A stretch of 64,000 nt of DNA from NCBI GenBank assembly GCA_018136815.1, contig CM030943.1:2660303-2724302 (forward strand), in the 5' to 3' direction. Positions 21,655 through 32,046 of the stretch are shown here, piece by piece (position 1 is the first letter of the stretch; every line of letters starts with the position of its first letter). The translations under genes and the position numbers were made by a program. The notes beneath the pieces are model-generated. The model did not search any database. It was not told the DNA's origin and worked only from the letters and a program-made list of their open reading frames with translations. The DNA is from Isochrysis galbana (lineage: Eukaryota > Haptophyta > Isochrysidales > Isochrysidaceae).

Positions 21655-21990
21655 GGTGAGAGGTTTGGATATAAGGAACATCGCTTGAGGTAGTTGTAGT
21701 TGAACTTCTCTAGTAGAAACCCCAACAGACAGCATGGAAGATTGTATGAAATATAAGAGAAAGAGAGGAAAGCCAAGTCCGAACTAAGAAGAAGCCACAG
21801 TCTCCCGCCCCCTTCTCTCCAACTCCTGGCCGAAGCAGCGCGCGCAGCCTCCCCGGAACCAGCTTCTCCGCTAAAGAGGAAACTGGGGAAGGGGGAGGGG
21901 GTTGTTAGGGGATAAGGTTGGGTAGTAGGGAGGTCCATAAGCACACTGCCTCACGCCGCACGCGTAGCGGGGATTTTTAAGGAGATTTTA
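21655..21990 (+). mobile_element. 5'-truncated retrotransposon 3' UTR
   Basis: It begins around GGTTTGGATATAAGGAACATCGCTTGA, the last codons of the family ORF, and continues through the shared 3' UTR (CAGTCTCCCGCCCCCTTC, CCGGAACCAGCTTCTCCGC) to GTAGCGGGGATTTTTAAGGAG and TTTTATTTATT. There is no coding capacity. It sits 100 bp upstream of the NSUN gene. Confidence 0.88.
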
Positions 21991-22091
21991 TTTATTCATT
22001 GATCTATTGATACCACGGACTACCGACTTATTTATAGAAGAAAAGAAAGAGTCGAGGAAGGAAGAGAGTCTCTCGTGTGTGCGGGCGGCGA

Positions 22092-23513
22092 ATGGCTGCG
22101 GCGCCCTTCTTCTGGGAAGAGAAGCTTGCCGCCTCGTTCCCTCCTTCATTCGTCGAGTTCCTGCGGCAGAATCAGGTGCATCCAGAGAACTACGAGGTCT
22201 CTGAAGTGCCTCGCTACGTCCGTCTCGCGCCGCGCTCGACACTCTCCCAGGGCGAGCTCGAGAAGGAGCTGGGAGGAGTTGAGGTCTCTCCCGTCAGGTG
22301 GCTCCCTGGCTATTTCTCTCTCCCTGCCAGCGTGAAGATCGCTGGGAGCGCGGCGTACCGGTCAGGCGATCTATATGGGATTGATGTCGCCTCGGGCGCC
22401 GCCGTTGCCGCCCTCGGGGTGAGGAGAGGCGAGCACGTTCTCGATGTGTGCTGCGCTCCCGGAGCGAAGCTTTGCGCTCTGGCAGACGCACTCGATGGCA
22501 CGGGCTCCGTGACGGGCGTAGACGTGTCGGAGGAGCGCATGTTCGCATGCCGCTCAATCTGCCGTAAGTATCGCCTCCAAAATGTGCGCCTCTTCGTTGC
22601 AGATGCTGTCACCTTTCGAGAGCCACCGCCGGAGTTGCGAGCAGAGCAGAACGGAGGAGATGCATATGAAGCCGCCGTTGCTCTCGACGCATGCGCGGGG
22701 GGCTTAGACTCCTCTGCGCCAGCAGCGACGAAAGAATCCGATCCTTGCCATGACGCCGAGCTGTCCTGCGTACAAGTGCTCCCCTTGGGGAGACCGCCTA
22801 CGAGCGGACCGACGCACAAGTCGGGCGGTGGTACGAGCGCTCAGAAAGACCCTGAACTGTGCGACTCGCCCAACGCAGCTGCAGGTGCAGGGCGGCCTGC
22901 ACGCCAAGGAGTCGGACCGGGCCGGAAGGGCAAGCGTCGGCGAGGGACAGCTGACTCTGAGCCCATGTTTATTGGAACTCGCATCTGGCATTCAAGTCGC
23001 ACCACAAACCGTAATGGCATTGGAGGGGCAGAGCGGCCCGAATCATCCACATTGGCGAATAGACCACAGCTATACGATAAAGTCCTTGTGGACGCAGAGT
23101 GCACCCACGATGGATCAGTGAAGCACCTCGCCAAGTTCAGCCAGTGGGGGTGGGAATCCTTCGAACGCCGCTTTCTGGACCCCGAGCGGCTGGCGTCATT
23201 GCGCGAGCTCCAATACCAGCTGCTCCGCAAGGGCTTCAGTTTGTTGCGCGACGGTGGAAGTCTAGTATACTCAACCTGCAGCTTTACGATAGGCCAGAAC
23301 GAGGAAGTTGTCTCGCGGCTCCTGCGTGAAGAGCCGGCAGCCACCGTCGTACCCGTCGACTGCCTTGCACAAGCGCCGTGCCATCCTGGAGGCCTCAAGC
23401 ATACACTTCGTTTCGACCCGCGCACCTCACGCACGTCGGCACTCTTCATTGCCAAGATAGAGAAGAGGCGGGAAAGGAGCGATCTGCAGCGAAGAGATGA
23501 TGAATGTAGATGA
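22092..23513 (+). CDS. NSUN-type RNA (cytosine-5) methyltransferase, 473 aa
   Basis: This is a single open frame starting MAAAPFFWEEKL. It is a class I SAM fold of the NOL1/NOP2/Sun family that makes m5C in tRNA or rRNA. Motif I is VLDVCCAPGAKLCALAD (about 116-132; family DxCAAPGGK, here GA for GG), followed by GVDVSEERM and VADAVTF. Motif IV is KVLVDAECTHDGS (about 330-343) with the conserved Cys, and motif VI is YSTCSF (about 391-397) with the catalytic TC. KFSQWGWESFERRFLDPERL lies between them. A low-complexity insert of about 100 residues (roughly 215-325) separates the Rossmann half from motif IV; it could hide an unspliced intron, although the frame stays open. ATG 22092 is chosen because the codons before it in frame lack an ATG. 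Which paralog (NSUN3/4/5/6-like) is unclear. Confidence 0.9.
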   Translation: MAAAPFFWEEKLAASFPPSFVEFLRQNQVHPENYEVSEVPRYVRLAPRSTLSQGELEKELGGVEVSPVRWLPGYFSLPASVKIAGSAAYRSGDLYGIDVASGAAVAALGVRRGEHVLDVCCAPGAKLCALADALDGTGSVTGVDVSEERMFACRSICRKYRLQNVRLFVADAVTFREPPPELRAEQNGGDAYEAAVALDACAGGLDSSAPAATKESDPCHDAELSCVQVLPLGRPPTSGPTHKSGGGTSAQKDPELCDSPNAAAGAGRPARQGVGPGRKGKRRRGTADSEPMFIGTRIWHSSRTTNRNGIGGAERPESSTLANRPQLYDKVLVDAECTHDGSVKHLAKFSQWGWESFERRFLDPERLASLRELQYQLLRKGFSLLRDGGSLVYSTCSFTIGQNEEVVSRLLREEPAATVVPVDCLAQAPCHPGGLKHTLRFDPRTSRTSALFIAKIEKRRERSDLQRRDDECR

Positions 23514-24450
23514 ATGCACACGGTATAGGCGGTGCAGGCCGGTGCAGACCGCCCAATATTCCGGGGCTGTCCGATCCAGATATTGCTTCGGACGCCGAAT
23601 CCACGCTGCATCCACATTCCACACACATGGCAAATGCATGCGGTTCATGAGTCGTGCAAAGACGCAGAGTTGTGATGGTAATGAATGCTAAGTGGCTGCT
23701 GGGGCGTTCGGTGCACCCCTTATTGTAACAAAATCATCGATGTTTTTCAGCTGAGAATCACGGCAGCAATAGCTCTCATTTGTTCGGTGTACCTCGCCTA
23801 GTGCAGCACTGGGCGCGTGGCGGTGAGGAGGTGGGATAGGTTGTGGTTGTGGAGTAAAAAAAAAACCTCTAAATATTCTCACCACACGCGCGGCTTTGCG
23901 GAACTTGCTCGCAGCCACGCACGCATCGCTTCCCACTACTTCCACCTTCCTTGCGGCTCCTCCCCTCGTGCACTACGTTTAGGGGCTCGGTGAACGGGGT
24001 TTCTGCAGGTGGCAAGCGGTGTGTCCCGGTCCCAGCGGCGGACTATTCCCTTCCTAGAGGGTGCAACTTGAGGTTCCTTTTTTTAACCCCCCCCCCCCCC
24101 CAATTGCCATTTTCTACACCTTATACAATTCTACCCCTAAGCTTTGCCTCATTGGCCATAATATCACCACCCCCAAGAATGTGTCCCTAGCTAGATGCAA
24201 ACAAACGCTTATGGGTCCAATTGTTGCAGGCGGTTCGCGGCTTGTTACGGGACGAGGGGGGCGACCGCGCGGGTTGATTTCAAATAATAAAGGAGTCATT
24301 TTCATGTTTATCATCGTGATATTATCTACGCTATTTCTAGGCGGGAACAACTGCATAAAGCATTACTTTGGATGTCGTCAGAGGTTTTACGGTTTTACCC
24401 GAACCCCTACAAAGTCTTTCCGCATCTTGAGATGTTGCCGAATTGGAATG
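23514..24450. other. Intergenic, no gene seen
   Basis: 23855-23865 is a poly-A run followed by CTCTAAATATTCTCACCACACGCG, loosely like the reverse complement of the T-tailed retrotransposon end, but too diverged to claim. 24090-24105 is a C run. No gene is supported. Confidence 0.4.
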
Positions 24451-24560
24451 GCCCATGGGGCCTGACTGAGGGCAATGAGGAAGGAGTAAGGCCGGCGGCG
24501 GGCGCGGCGAAGGAGACGACTTCGGAAGTGCTGACGGGCTGAAGCCCGTTAGCAGAGGAA
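24450..24560 (-). repeat. Fragment of the proline-rich gag-like repeat
   Basis: The minus strand encodes a degenerate copy of SEVVSSAAPA...GPMGH.NS, shared with 13.4, 37.2 and 40.1 kb. It is cut off on both sides. Confidence 0.65.
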
Positions 24561-24588
24561 GGCGCCTGAAGAGTGCCACGCCGTTCAT

Positions 24589-25218
24589 ATGCTTCGCCGT
24601 TGTCACAAGCGAAAGGAGACGCGTGTTGACAGCCGTGAAGTTAGGAGGGACAAAGCGAGCGCATATGTTGACGGCCTCGCCCATTCGCGTCGTCCCATCA
24701 AAGGAGATGCAGAAATACTGATTGAGCATTTCACTTTGCATACGGCTAATCTCCTTCTACCCTCTACAACCCGCTCAAAACTGAGCAAGCGCGCCCTCGA
24801 ACTCCTCGACCGTGACGTTGCTCGTGGCGCTACCTCCGCCTCGCGTCTCTCCTATGCTCAAGCGGCCACTGCATCTAACCATGCCCCCGTTGCCGCCGCC
24901 ACACCTACGCCCCCTACCTCGACCTCTGTGGTCCCTCAGCCCCAGCCCCAGCTTTCCATCGCCAACAGTACACCCCTCATGTCATACCCCCAAGCCCACG
25001 CTGCCGCTGCTGCTATAGCCGCCGACCAAGCCGATGCAGAAGGGGCCCTTCAGGCCTACACCGCCAGCATGCGCACCTTTGGCTTTGCGCTGTGTGCTGC
25101 CGCTGCTGCATCCAAGTGTGCCAACGAACACCTTGGTGAGAATGAAGAGGAGCTCCATGTTGTACTGGTACCCAGTAGTGGACCAGAGGGATTGCAAAAA
25201 GGATTACCAGCATTGTGA
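24589..25218 (+). CDS. Hypothetical Ala-rich protein, repeat-associated
   Basis: This is a 209-aa ORF from ATG 24589. Residues about 60-85 (STTRSKLSKRALELLDRDVA) are charged and helical. Residues 90-180 are Ala/Pro/Thr-rich with AQAATASN and HAAAAAIAADQAD. I recognise no domain. Its start overlaps the edge of a gag-like repeat fragment, so it may be part of a mobile element rather than a host gene. Confidence 0.3.
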   Translation: MLRRCHKRKETRVDSREVRRDKASAYVDGLAHSRRPIKGDAEILIEHFTLHTANLLLPSTTRSKLSKRALELLDRDVARGATSASRLSYAQAATASNHAPVAAATPTPPTSTSVVPQPQPQLSIANSTPLMSYPQAHAAAAAIAADQADAEGALQAYTASMRTFGFALCAAAAASKCANEHLGENEEELHVVLVPSSGPEGLQKGLPAL

Positions 25219-26450
25219 GGGATCGCGACAGACAGGTGAGCGATGGGGATAGAACCGAGCACTGAGGGCCACCTTGGGACAGGAAACCAAGCAAATCCCC
25301 ACTGTGCCACATGAGATTCTAACAGAACACTTCAGCCTGTATCACACAGATTAAGCTATCGTAAGAGAACAGGTAATAGTGTGTGACAGGTAGAGATGAG
25401 AAAGAACAGAATCGAAGTGAAGAGAGGAATGATAGTAACTTTGGCGAATGGGTTAGAATGGCACTAGGGCACCTTGATTGGCTGAGGGTGTAGTTCACCA
25501 AGGGGGTGTCCTAGGGGTGCCTTGGGGTATCTGAGAATACATTGAGATTGAGCATCAGAGGAGTCCGGAAGCATGAGGTGAACTGAGATCAAGTCCATGA
25601 TGAATGTAGACATAGATTGAGAATCTTCCAGACGTTCGAGATTGACTCAGACGTAGCACATCGTGTGCAAGGGAGTGGAGACGATCATCGAGGTCAAAGT
25701 CCGGAGGGTTCGACTTGATGGAGGGAATCTTGCGGATTATTAGTAAGACTTGGCAGTGAGTAGAAAGTAAAGGACGGCGTCCTGTGATACCCCCCCGTAA
25801 GGCGAGTGCGGGAGCCGAGGCTTAGACCTTAGATTGGTAGGGACACGTGTTTCGTAAGAATGGAAGCGCAATTCTCTAGGAGAGCAAGGAGACGGCAAAA
25901 TGGGGCAGGGCCCATGGCTTTGGTCAGGAAATCTGCGAGCATGGCATCGCCGGGGACATGGCGCATCGCATTCAACCCATTTATTCCTACGTCGAGTTTA
26001 AGTCTTAAGTCAATTTTAATGTTAGCGTTTACCCTTGTAATGCATAGTCACGTAGCCTGCGGCCCTTAGTATCAGGTATCAGGTCTGGAGGACCTAATAT
26101 CATGATATCAGGACCTAATATAAGGCTGACGGCCCATCCGGGGTGGGCTGGGGATGGCACAGTCATGTCTCGGAGATTGGACGCAGATCGCATCTCGGCC
26201 GGCACGAGATACCGGGGGGGGGGAAGGCCCTCCTCCGCACCCGCGGAGAGATGTTCTTCCCCTTTTGCGCACCCTCTGAATCCGTAGTAAAACGTGAAGG
26301 GAGGAGGGATGTGACAGAAGGGTACCACGAGCCGACTCTCATTGTCTCTCCCTCGCTCTCTCTCTTCCTTCTTCTGTCTCCAGTCATATCATAGCGACCA
26401 GCTCTCCTCGTCCTCTCTCTCCCTCAGAGTTCCCGGGATTTCCCAAGAAG
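25219..26450. other. Intergenic, no gene seen
   Basis: About 1.2 kb of moderate-GC sequence without a convincing ORF. 26075-26120 has near-repeats of GATATCAGGACCTAATAT and TATCAGGTCTGGAGGACCTAATAT. 26335-26395 is CT-rich. Confidence 0.4.
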
Positions 26451-26768
26451 AGAGGGGGGGGGGGGAGGGGGGGGAGGGGAAGAGAGAGTAGAGAGAGAGA
26501 AAAGAGAGGGAGAGAGAGAGAAGAGAGAGTAGAGAGAGACGGAGCGAGAGAGAGAGAGTAAAGAGAGAGAGAGAGAGAGAGAAAAGAGAGGGAGAGAGAG
26601 AGAGAAAAGAGAGGGAGAGACAGAGAGCGAGAACGGCAGAAACATGGGAATACCGAGGGGGGGGAGACGGAGAGAGAGGTCCGGAGGAGGGGGGAGATGG
26701 GGAGGGGGGAGGGAGGGGAGGGCCAAGAGAGGGAGGGAGGGAGGGAGGGAGGGAGGGAGGCCGCTGCC
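26450..26768. repeat. GA-rich microsatellite upstream of a Ser-rich ORF
   Basis: A purine-rich plus strand of (GA)n and GGGAGG words running up to the ATG at 26769. Long apparent ORFs on both strands are compositional. Confidence 0.85.
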
Positions 26769-27713
26769 ATGGGGATTTCGCCCTCTCCTCTGCCGAGCCG
26801 CTGTGCGCCCTCGCTTCCTTCAGCAAGCCGGGGCGAACCACAGCCGTCCGTCTCGCTCGATGGCCGCATTCAGCCGCTCCGCCACGCTCCCTCTCTCTCT
26901 GAGCCATCGGTGCCCCATCCCTCGCTCATCTCACACCTCAGTCCATCCCAGGGAGGAAGCCTTGCCGCACAGCAGTGCTCGTTCGGCGAGGGCACATCGT
27001 CCCCAAGGGCCAGTTCCATTGCGGGGCCGAGTCCCGTCGCCAGCGAGCGCGCCACAGAGATGGAAGACTCGGTTCACAACCAGAACTTCGATTCGGCAGG
27101 CAGCACTGTCACGGCCGAGTTCTCTAGTGGAACTGACAGCAGCCAGCTGAGCATCTCCGACGCTAAATTGCCTGTTACTATGCAACGAGACGTCATAACA
27201 GCCGGCGGGCCTTTGAGGCGTGGTGCGGACAACCGCGGTGTGCAGCAACCCTCGGGAAACCTCATCGGAGAAGTGCCGGTGAGCTCAAGGACTGCTGGGG
27301 TGCAGGCTGGGAGCAAAGGACAAGACAAGACAGCCACAACGCTTGATGGCGCGTCATTTCCACCTTCGCCACCTGGCCTCATCCCCGTTCCAGAAAGGCA
27401 AGGGAGCTCGGCCGCGAGTCTGAGTTGTGACACTCGGCCTACAATCGCTAGCACTTCCAGTCTTTCCGACCCATGCTGGGCGACGACGGCTCGTATGGTC
27501 CGCCATGAGAGAGAGCGGAGCGTTATGCTGCGGATTGACGCTTCAGAGCGCGCTGCTCGAACTCTTCGCGCGCCATCAACGACTCAGCCAAAGACACGAA
27601 GAATAGCCGATCGCATCATTCCACGCATCGTGAGCTCTCGCGGTAGTTCGATCAGGAGCAGTGTCGGCGAGAAATCTGTCGATCGACAGCTTGCTCACGC
27701 ATCCTGTCGCTGA
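26769..27713 (+). CDS. Hypothetical Ser/Pro-rich protein (314 aa)
   Basis: The ORF starts MGISPSPLPSRCAPS at the end of the GA tract and is open to TGA at 27711. It is rich in Ser, Pro, Ala and Arg with no catalytic motif, signal peptide or membrane segment. The last 60 residues are basic (RMVRHERERSVMLRI, KTRRIADRIIPRIV). Composition is unlike a random shadow and no better frame overlaps. It may be the first exon of a longer gene. No function can be assigned. Confidence 0.45.
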   Translation: MGISPSPLPSRCAPSLPSASRGEPQPSVSLDGRIQPLRHAPSLSEPSVPHPSLISHLSPSQGGSLAAQQCSFGEGTSSPRASSIAGPSPVASERATEMEDSVHNQNFDSAGSTVTAEFSSGTDSSQLSISDAKLPVTMQRDVITAGGPLRRGADNRGVQQPSGNLIGEVPVSSRTAGVQAGSKGQDKTATTLDGASFPPSPPGLIPVPERQGSSAASLSCDTRPTIASTSSLSDPCWATTARMVRHERERSVMLRIDASERAARTLRAPSTTQPKTRRIADRIIPRIVSSRGSSIRSSVGEKSVDRQLAHASCR

Positions 27714-28227
27714 GGCGTAGAAAGCGCCTTGATCTGGTTGTTTTTGAGGCCATATTTTCTCGGTGTGCTGGTGGAAGCTTGCCCCAACCTTAGCCTTCTC
27801 ACTACCATCGCTTCGACTTGAGCCAATCGGAGCTTGTGAGGTGACTTTGAGGTGCAAACTACGATCCACTATCCTCTATTCGATCTAGATAGCGAGGGTT
27901 CTTGACTTCCAGCCGCGCACTGCACAAAGTACGGGTACTACTCTGCAACCGGTCTCCTTCCATGCTCTATTGGAGGCGTCCTCGAACAGAGAGACCTTCA
28001 AGCTGGCAGATGGTGATGGCGATCACCATGTGCATCAGCCCATAGGGCACATCAGTCATCAGTTAGCATAGCTTGCTTCCTCGCACATGTGAAGTCACGA
28101 GTGCCGGATCTCCCACATCCTTGTCTTGAAAGTCCGTGTGCCATATGTTGTTGTCGCAGTAGTGCTATCATCTATCATCATCATCATAATTCATAATTCC
28201 AAACTTCAAACTTATAAATAAATAAAT
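27714..28227. other. Intergenic, no gene seen
   Basis: Unique-looking sequence with a TAAA tetranucleotide run (about 28213-28233) that directly precedes the dispersed repeat at 28228. No coding feature is seen. Confidence 0.4.
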
Positions 28228-28464
28228 AAATAAAACAACTGAGCGTTAGTACCACTACTCCCACTAGCCCGGTACTATCGCGACACCCCTCAGCGCACCT
28301 GCCCGCACGCCTTGAAGTGGTGGCACAGACACATACACATATGCATCCCTTCAAATCTCCCCCCTCGCAAACCCCCGGCTCCCACTATAACTCCCCACAA
28401 GTTGCAATGAAGGAAAACCCAGTGGGGCGGACCGACCTACGTCGGGCGACTCACCGGGGAAAAA

Positions 28465-28497
<33 letters not shown>

Positions 28498-29045
28498 AGG
28501 ACCTCTCGTCGAGAAGCAGAACGGCCCTTACAGCTCGCGCCGCGAGCAGTCCTCGAAGAAATAAAGGACTGCAGGACTGCGCCCCCCGGTACCTGCCACA
28601 AGCACAAGCACAAGGATGTCTTGAGCCACTCCCTTCCTCTCCCTCTCCCCCTCCTGTCGCCAGCCGCCCCCCTTCGCCTGTTTGCTAACGCAAACGGGGC
28701 CCGTTTCTTACCACACTCCATCGGGGAGGGGTGCAAAACCCCCCCTCTCCCTCTCTCCATTCTCCTCCACCCCTCTCCCTGCGGCGCGTCGCCATGCGGC
28801 CATGCGGAGCGCCACGGCCTGCTCTCAGAGGGCCTTTGGGGGCTCCCAGAGGGCCAGCAAGGGTAGCTCAGGGGGCAGTGGAGGCTGGGGCTCAGCCCCT
28901 GCCCCCCCCTGCCTCTCCCACGCTTGCCACGCTGGCCATTAGAGCCTCCCAGCGGCCTCTGTATGCCTGGCGACTGGCGACCAGGGGAGGGGGGGAGGAG
29001 TCAGCTCGAAGGCAGGCCCAATATCCAATATGGGCGTGGGAGTGC
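28228..29045 (+). repeat. Dispersed repeat, ~0.8 kb, copy 1
   Basis: It starts at GAGCGTTAGTACC, passes CTCCCCACAAGTTG and GAAAACCCAGT, then a run of 29 G (28469-28497). It continues through TGCGGCGCGTCGCCATG and GGCTCCCAGAGGGCCAGC to GACCAGGGGAGGGGGGGAG. Copy 2 at 60240-61060 matches along its whole length at lower identity. Two separated pieces of a third copy lie on the minus strand at 54150-54345 and 55566-55840. No conserved ORF is apparent, so it looks like a non-autonomous element. Confidence 0.8.
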
Positions 29046-29378
29046 GATTCGCAGAGACTCCCATTTAGCCCTATGCGAATGGTGCAACGCCGGAGGCTTA
29101 TGAAAATAGTTATGCCATATCGGGGAGCCCTGAGATCCTTCCCGCGTGTTAATCCGCCTGAAATTTTCGAGAGCTTGCTTCCAAAAGGCCGGGAGCGGAT
29201 TGCTTCCGCTAATGCTAGCCGTGAGGTTTCGCGCGTCTACTTTCGATTAATGGGGTGCGACTGAACCATTGGTCCAAGACATTCTTCCAGTCCGCCGAAG
29301 ACGGGTTTAGGTACCGGACTATCCATATCGCTTGAAGCGCCCGCGTATGCTCGGCCATAGATAGGGATTAGTCCGACC

Positions 29379-29844
29379 TGTAGCCGATCTGCTGACTGGC
29401 CGCGCCTGCCGAGAGAGACGCCAACTCTGACTTTTCAGCCAGGGAAGCTTGCTGCGAGGCAGGTGTTGGCTGGGGCGGGGTCAGGTGCTGGGTATGGGGT
29501 ATGGCACACCCAGGCCAAAGCCGGGCGGGGGGCTCGCGCTGCGCGCGCGCTGCTCGCACCTGGCTTCTGGCGCTCGTCTGCGCGCTGCGAGGGGGGGGGA
29601 GTGCGAGAACGACCTGGAGGCGAGCGCGGCGAGCGTGAAGGGGCACATCGCGGCAGGCAGCGTGGGGGGGACTTACCTTTGGTGTTGGCCGCGCGAACAC
29701 ACCCCTGTGGCAAGCTGGGCTGGCAGAGCAAGGAGTGGGGGAAGGGGGGGGAGGGGAGCGGCGTGCGGCGGGACTCCGCGGCCGCTGCAGCGGGTAAGTC
29801 CCCGGCACCCGGGGAGAGCCGCTGGAGCGAGCCTTTATTGTCAC
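29379..29844. repeat. Direct repeat, copy 1 (466 bp), LTR-like
   Basis: It is near-identical to 30893-31361. Both begin TGTAGCCGATCTGCTGAC and end TTATTGTCA, so they have TG...CA ends as LTRs do. I could not find a matching target-site duplication, and no polypurine tract or primer site was confirmed. Confidence 0.75.
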
Positions 29845-29856
29845 TTTTTCACAGTG

Positions 29857-29912
29857 TGAGAAAAAGTCCCGCTGGGGGACAATAAGAAAAAACTGGGCTC
29901 AACCAGACAAGT
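29857..29912 (+). repeat. Short dispersed repeat shared with 55504-55566
   Basis: CACAGTGTGAGAAAAAGTCC through ACTGGGCTCAA and GGACAAGT is found here on the plus strand and near-identically on the minus strand at 55504-55566. It sits immediately after the LTR-like copy. Confidence 0.8.
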
Positions 29913-30085
29913 CCCCGGCACCCGGGGAGACAGCCGCGAGAGGCGAGGCGGGAGAGGAGAATTCTCTCGGGGGAGGATTAGAGAGGGTGAGGGCCTGGCG
30001 AAAAAAACTGTAATGCGGCGACCGGGAAACATCAGTTTCACCGACAAATGATTTGACAGCTCTACGATAGATAGATTTATTTCTC

Positions 30086-30390
30086 ATGCTGACTTTTACA
30101 GAATACAATACGACAACGCCACGTTCTCAGAAGAATCAGTACTAGTACGAGTCTTGGAAAGATTCACGAAGCTAAGCAGGGCGCTGAACCTCGCCAACTC
30201 AACAGACACCTCGCGAACCGCCCAAGCGGGCATGGGGAGGCAACCCAAAAAAAGGATTGACTTGGCCGACGTCCGGCCACTATACGAAGTAGGCAATAAT
30301 AACAGCTTGACCCCCAGTGCGGAGCTCGTATCCCTAGCAGAGAAACTAGGGATCGAACACCAAATAGCGAGAGAGACCACAAGGTAATCG
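30086..30390 (+). pseudogene. Retrotransposon RT C-terminal fragment
   Basis: It encodes DFYRIQYDNATFSEESVLV and TAQAGMGRQPKKRIDLADVR, closely matching the minus-strand translation of 1-240 (DFYRIHYDGVKFSEESVLI, TAQAGMGRQPKKRVDMNDLR). It continues past the point where the left-edge copy is cut, so it previews the missing C-terminus (about 30 more residues, then a stop near 30387). It is 5'-truncated and lies inside the pair of LTR-like repeats. Confidence 0.88.
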
Positions 30391-30892
30391 TGAGAACGGC
30401 GAAGAGCACGCCGAGACACCACATTCGGGGCAGCCACAGCACGCGAGGCCTGAACTAACCAAAGACATGAACCCAAAAGGCCTGCCCGGACCCCGAAACC
30501 GAAGCCGGGCCCTTGGTAGCGCACCAGGGCCGCACCCCCGACACCAAAGACAAAGGAACGAGGGGGGGAAGGCGAGGGGGCGGAAAGAAGGGAGTTAAGG
30601 GCGTTGGCGGCAATGCAGCGGCAAGAGTACGCGCTGTCTAGTAGTAGGTGTGTAGCCCAGAAACTTCAGATCTTTTTTTTTTTTTTTTTTATTTCTCATA
30701 AACATATCATTAAATTATGTTCCGAATGGAGCCCCCAGCGCCCTTTCAAACATGCTACACACACTAGAAATCAGGCTCTAGACGCGCACATATGGACTGC
30801 CTGCGCGTCGCCATGCGGCGCGCAGACAGTCCATACACATATCTTACGAATACACACGCGCACTGCCCCCCCAATTCGACCCCTTCGAGCCT

Positions 30893-31361
30893 TGTAGCCG
30901 ATCTGCTGACCGGCCGCGCCTGCCGAGAGAGACGCCAACTCTGACTTTTCAGCCAGGGAAGCTTGCTGCGAGGCGGGTGTTGGCTGGGGCGGGGTCAGGT
31001 GCTGGGTATGGCACACCCAGGCCAAGGCCGGGCGGGGGGCTCGCGCTGCGCGCGCGCTGCTCGCACCTGCTGGCTTCTGGCGCTCGTCTGCGCGCTGCGA
31101 GGGGGGGGGAGTGCGAGAACGACCTGGAGGCGAGCGCGGCGAGCGTGAAGGGGCACATCGCGGCAGGCAGCGTGGGGGGGGCTTACCTTTGGTGTTGGCC
31201 GCGCGAGTACACCCCTGTGGCAAGCTGGGCTGCCAGAGCAAGGAGTGGGGGAAGGGGGGGGAGGGGTGCGGCGCGCGGCGGGCCTCCGCGGCCGCTGCAG
31301 CGGCTAAGTTAAGTCCCCGGCACCCGGGGAGATAGCCGCTGGAGCGAGCCCTTATTGTCAC
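30893..31361. repeat. Direct repeat, copy 2 (469 bp), LTR-like
   Basis: It is the second member of the pair with 29379-29844. Differences are small indels (CTGCTGG, TAAGTTAAG) and a few substitutions. The ~1.05 kb between the copies carries a retrotransposon fragment and poly-T, not recognisable LTR-element genes. Confidence 0.75.
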
Positions 31362-32046
31362 CTTTTGGTACCAGAATCTCACACTGTCGGTACTAGATCT
31401 CCCACTGTGCTCTCGCCGAGATGCCCGGGAGATTTCCATCAATCTGAAAAACTTCAGCGTCTCATACCGCTGGAGAGATACCGACTTTCGAGGGGCTTGC
31501 TATGGGCAATCGAACTCCTCAGGCGCCTTGAGGAAGACATTCCTCGATTGGCGGGGCGGAGTTTTCATATTCAACTCGCCAGCGGTCCGGCCTCTTCAGC
31601 AGAGGGGGGGAAATGCTGCGTATCCTGGGGCCCTAAGTAGTAAGTAGGGCACAAGAAGAATAACCGCAAGACGGGAGGAGGATGGAACGATGGACTGAGG
31701 TGTGGGTGTGGATGGGCGTGCGGCTAGCACGAACGGGTATCCAAGGCGCAAGGCCGCGCTAGTGGCGAGAATATTAATACTACTATTAAGATGTTTGTTT
31801 TCCTCGTAGGATCGAAGTCCACACGCGCGGGGAGAGGGGGGGGGGGAGCTGCCGCCTCGCCAAAAAAAATTGCTGTGTCGCCGACCTCTCTACGTTCCTA
31901 TCACCTCGACAAAACGCATTTTGCATTCACATGTCATCCGTAGTCAAGCGTGCAGCACGAGGATTTGAGGACCTGAGACGCTCTAGCGTCGCAACGTCCG
32001 TCTTGGCCGTGTCGTTGCCGACAGACTACCATCATGAGAGAGCTCA
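31362..32046. other. Intergenic; possible retroelement remnant at 31430-31620
   Basis: A plus-strand frame near 31430-31620 reads ERYRLSRGLLWAIELLRRL and DIPRLAGRSFHIQLAS, which has the feel of a retroelement polyprotein, but it is short and I cannot name it. The rest, including an A-rich patch at 31858-31868, shows nothing. It ends at the sulfotransferase-like gene. Confidence 0.3.

Noticed and set aside
23855-23950. Another copy of the T-tailed retrotransposon end on the minus strand
   Set aside because: A poly-A run followed by CTCTAAATATTCTCACCACACGCG is only loosely similar to the family terminus, so homology cannot be supported by eye.
29379-31361. Complete LTR retrotransposon
   Set aside because: The repeats have TG...CA ends, but no target duplication, tRNA primer site, polypurine tract or LTR-element genes were found between them.
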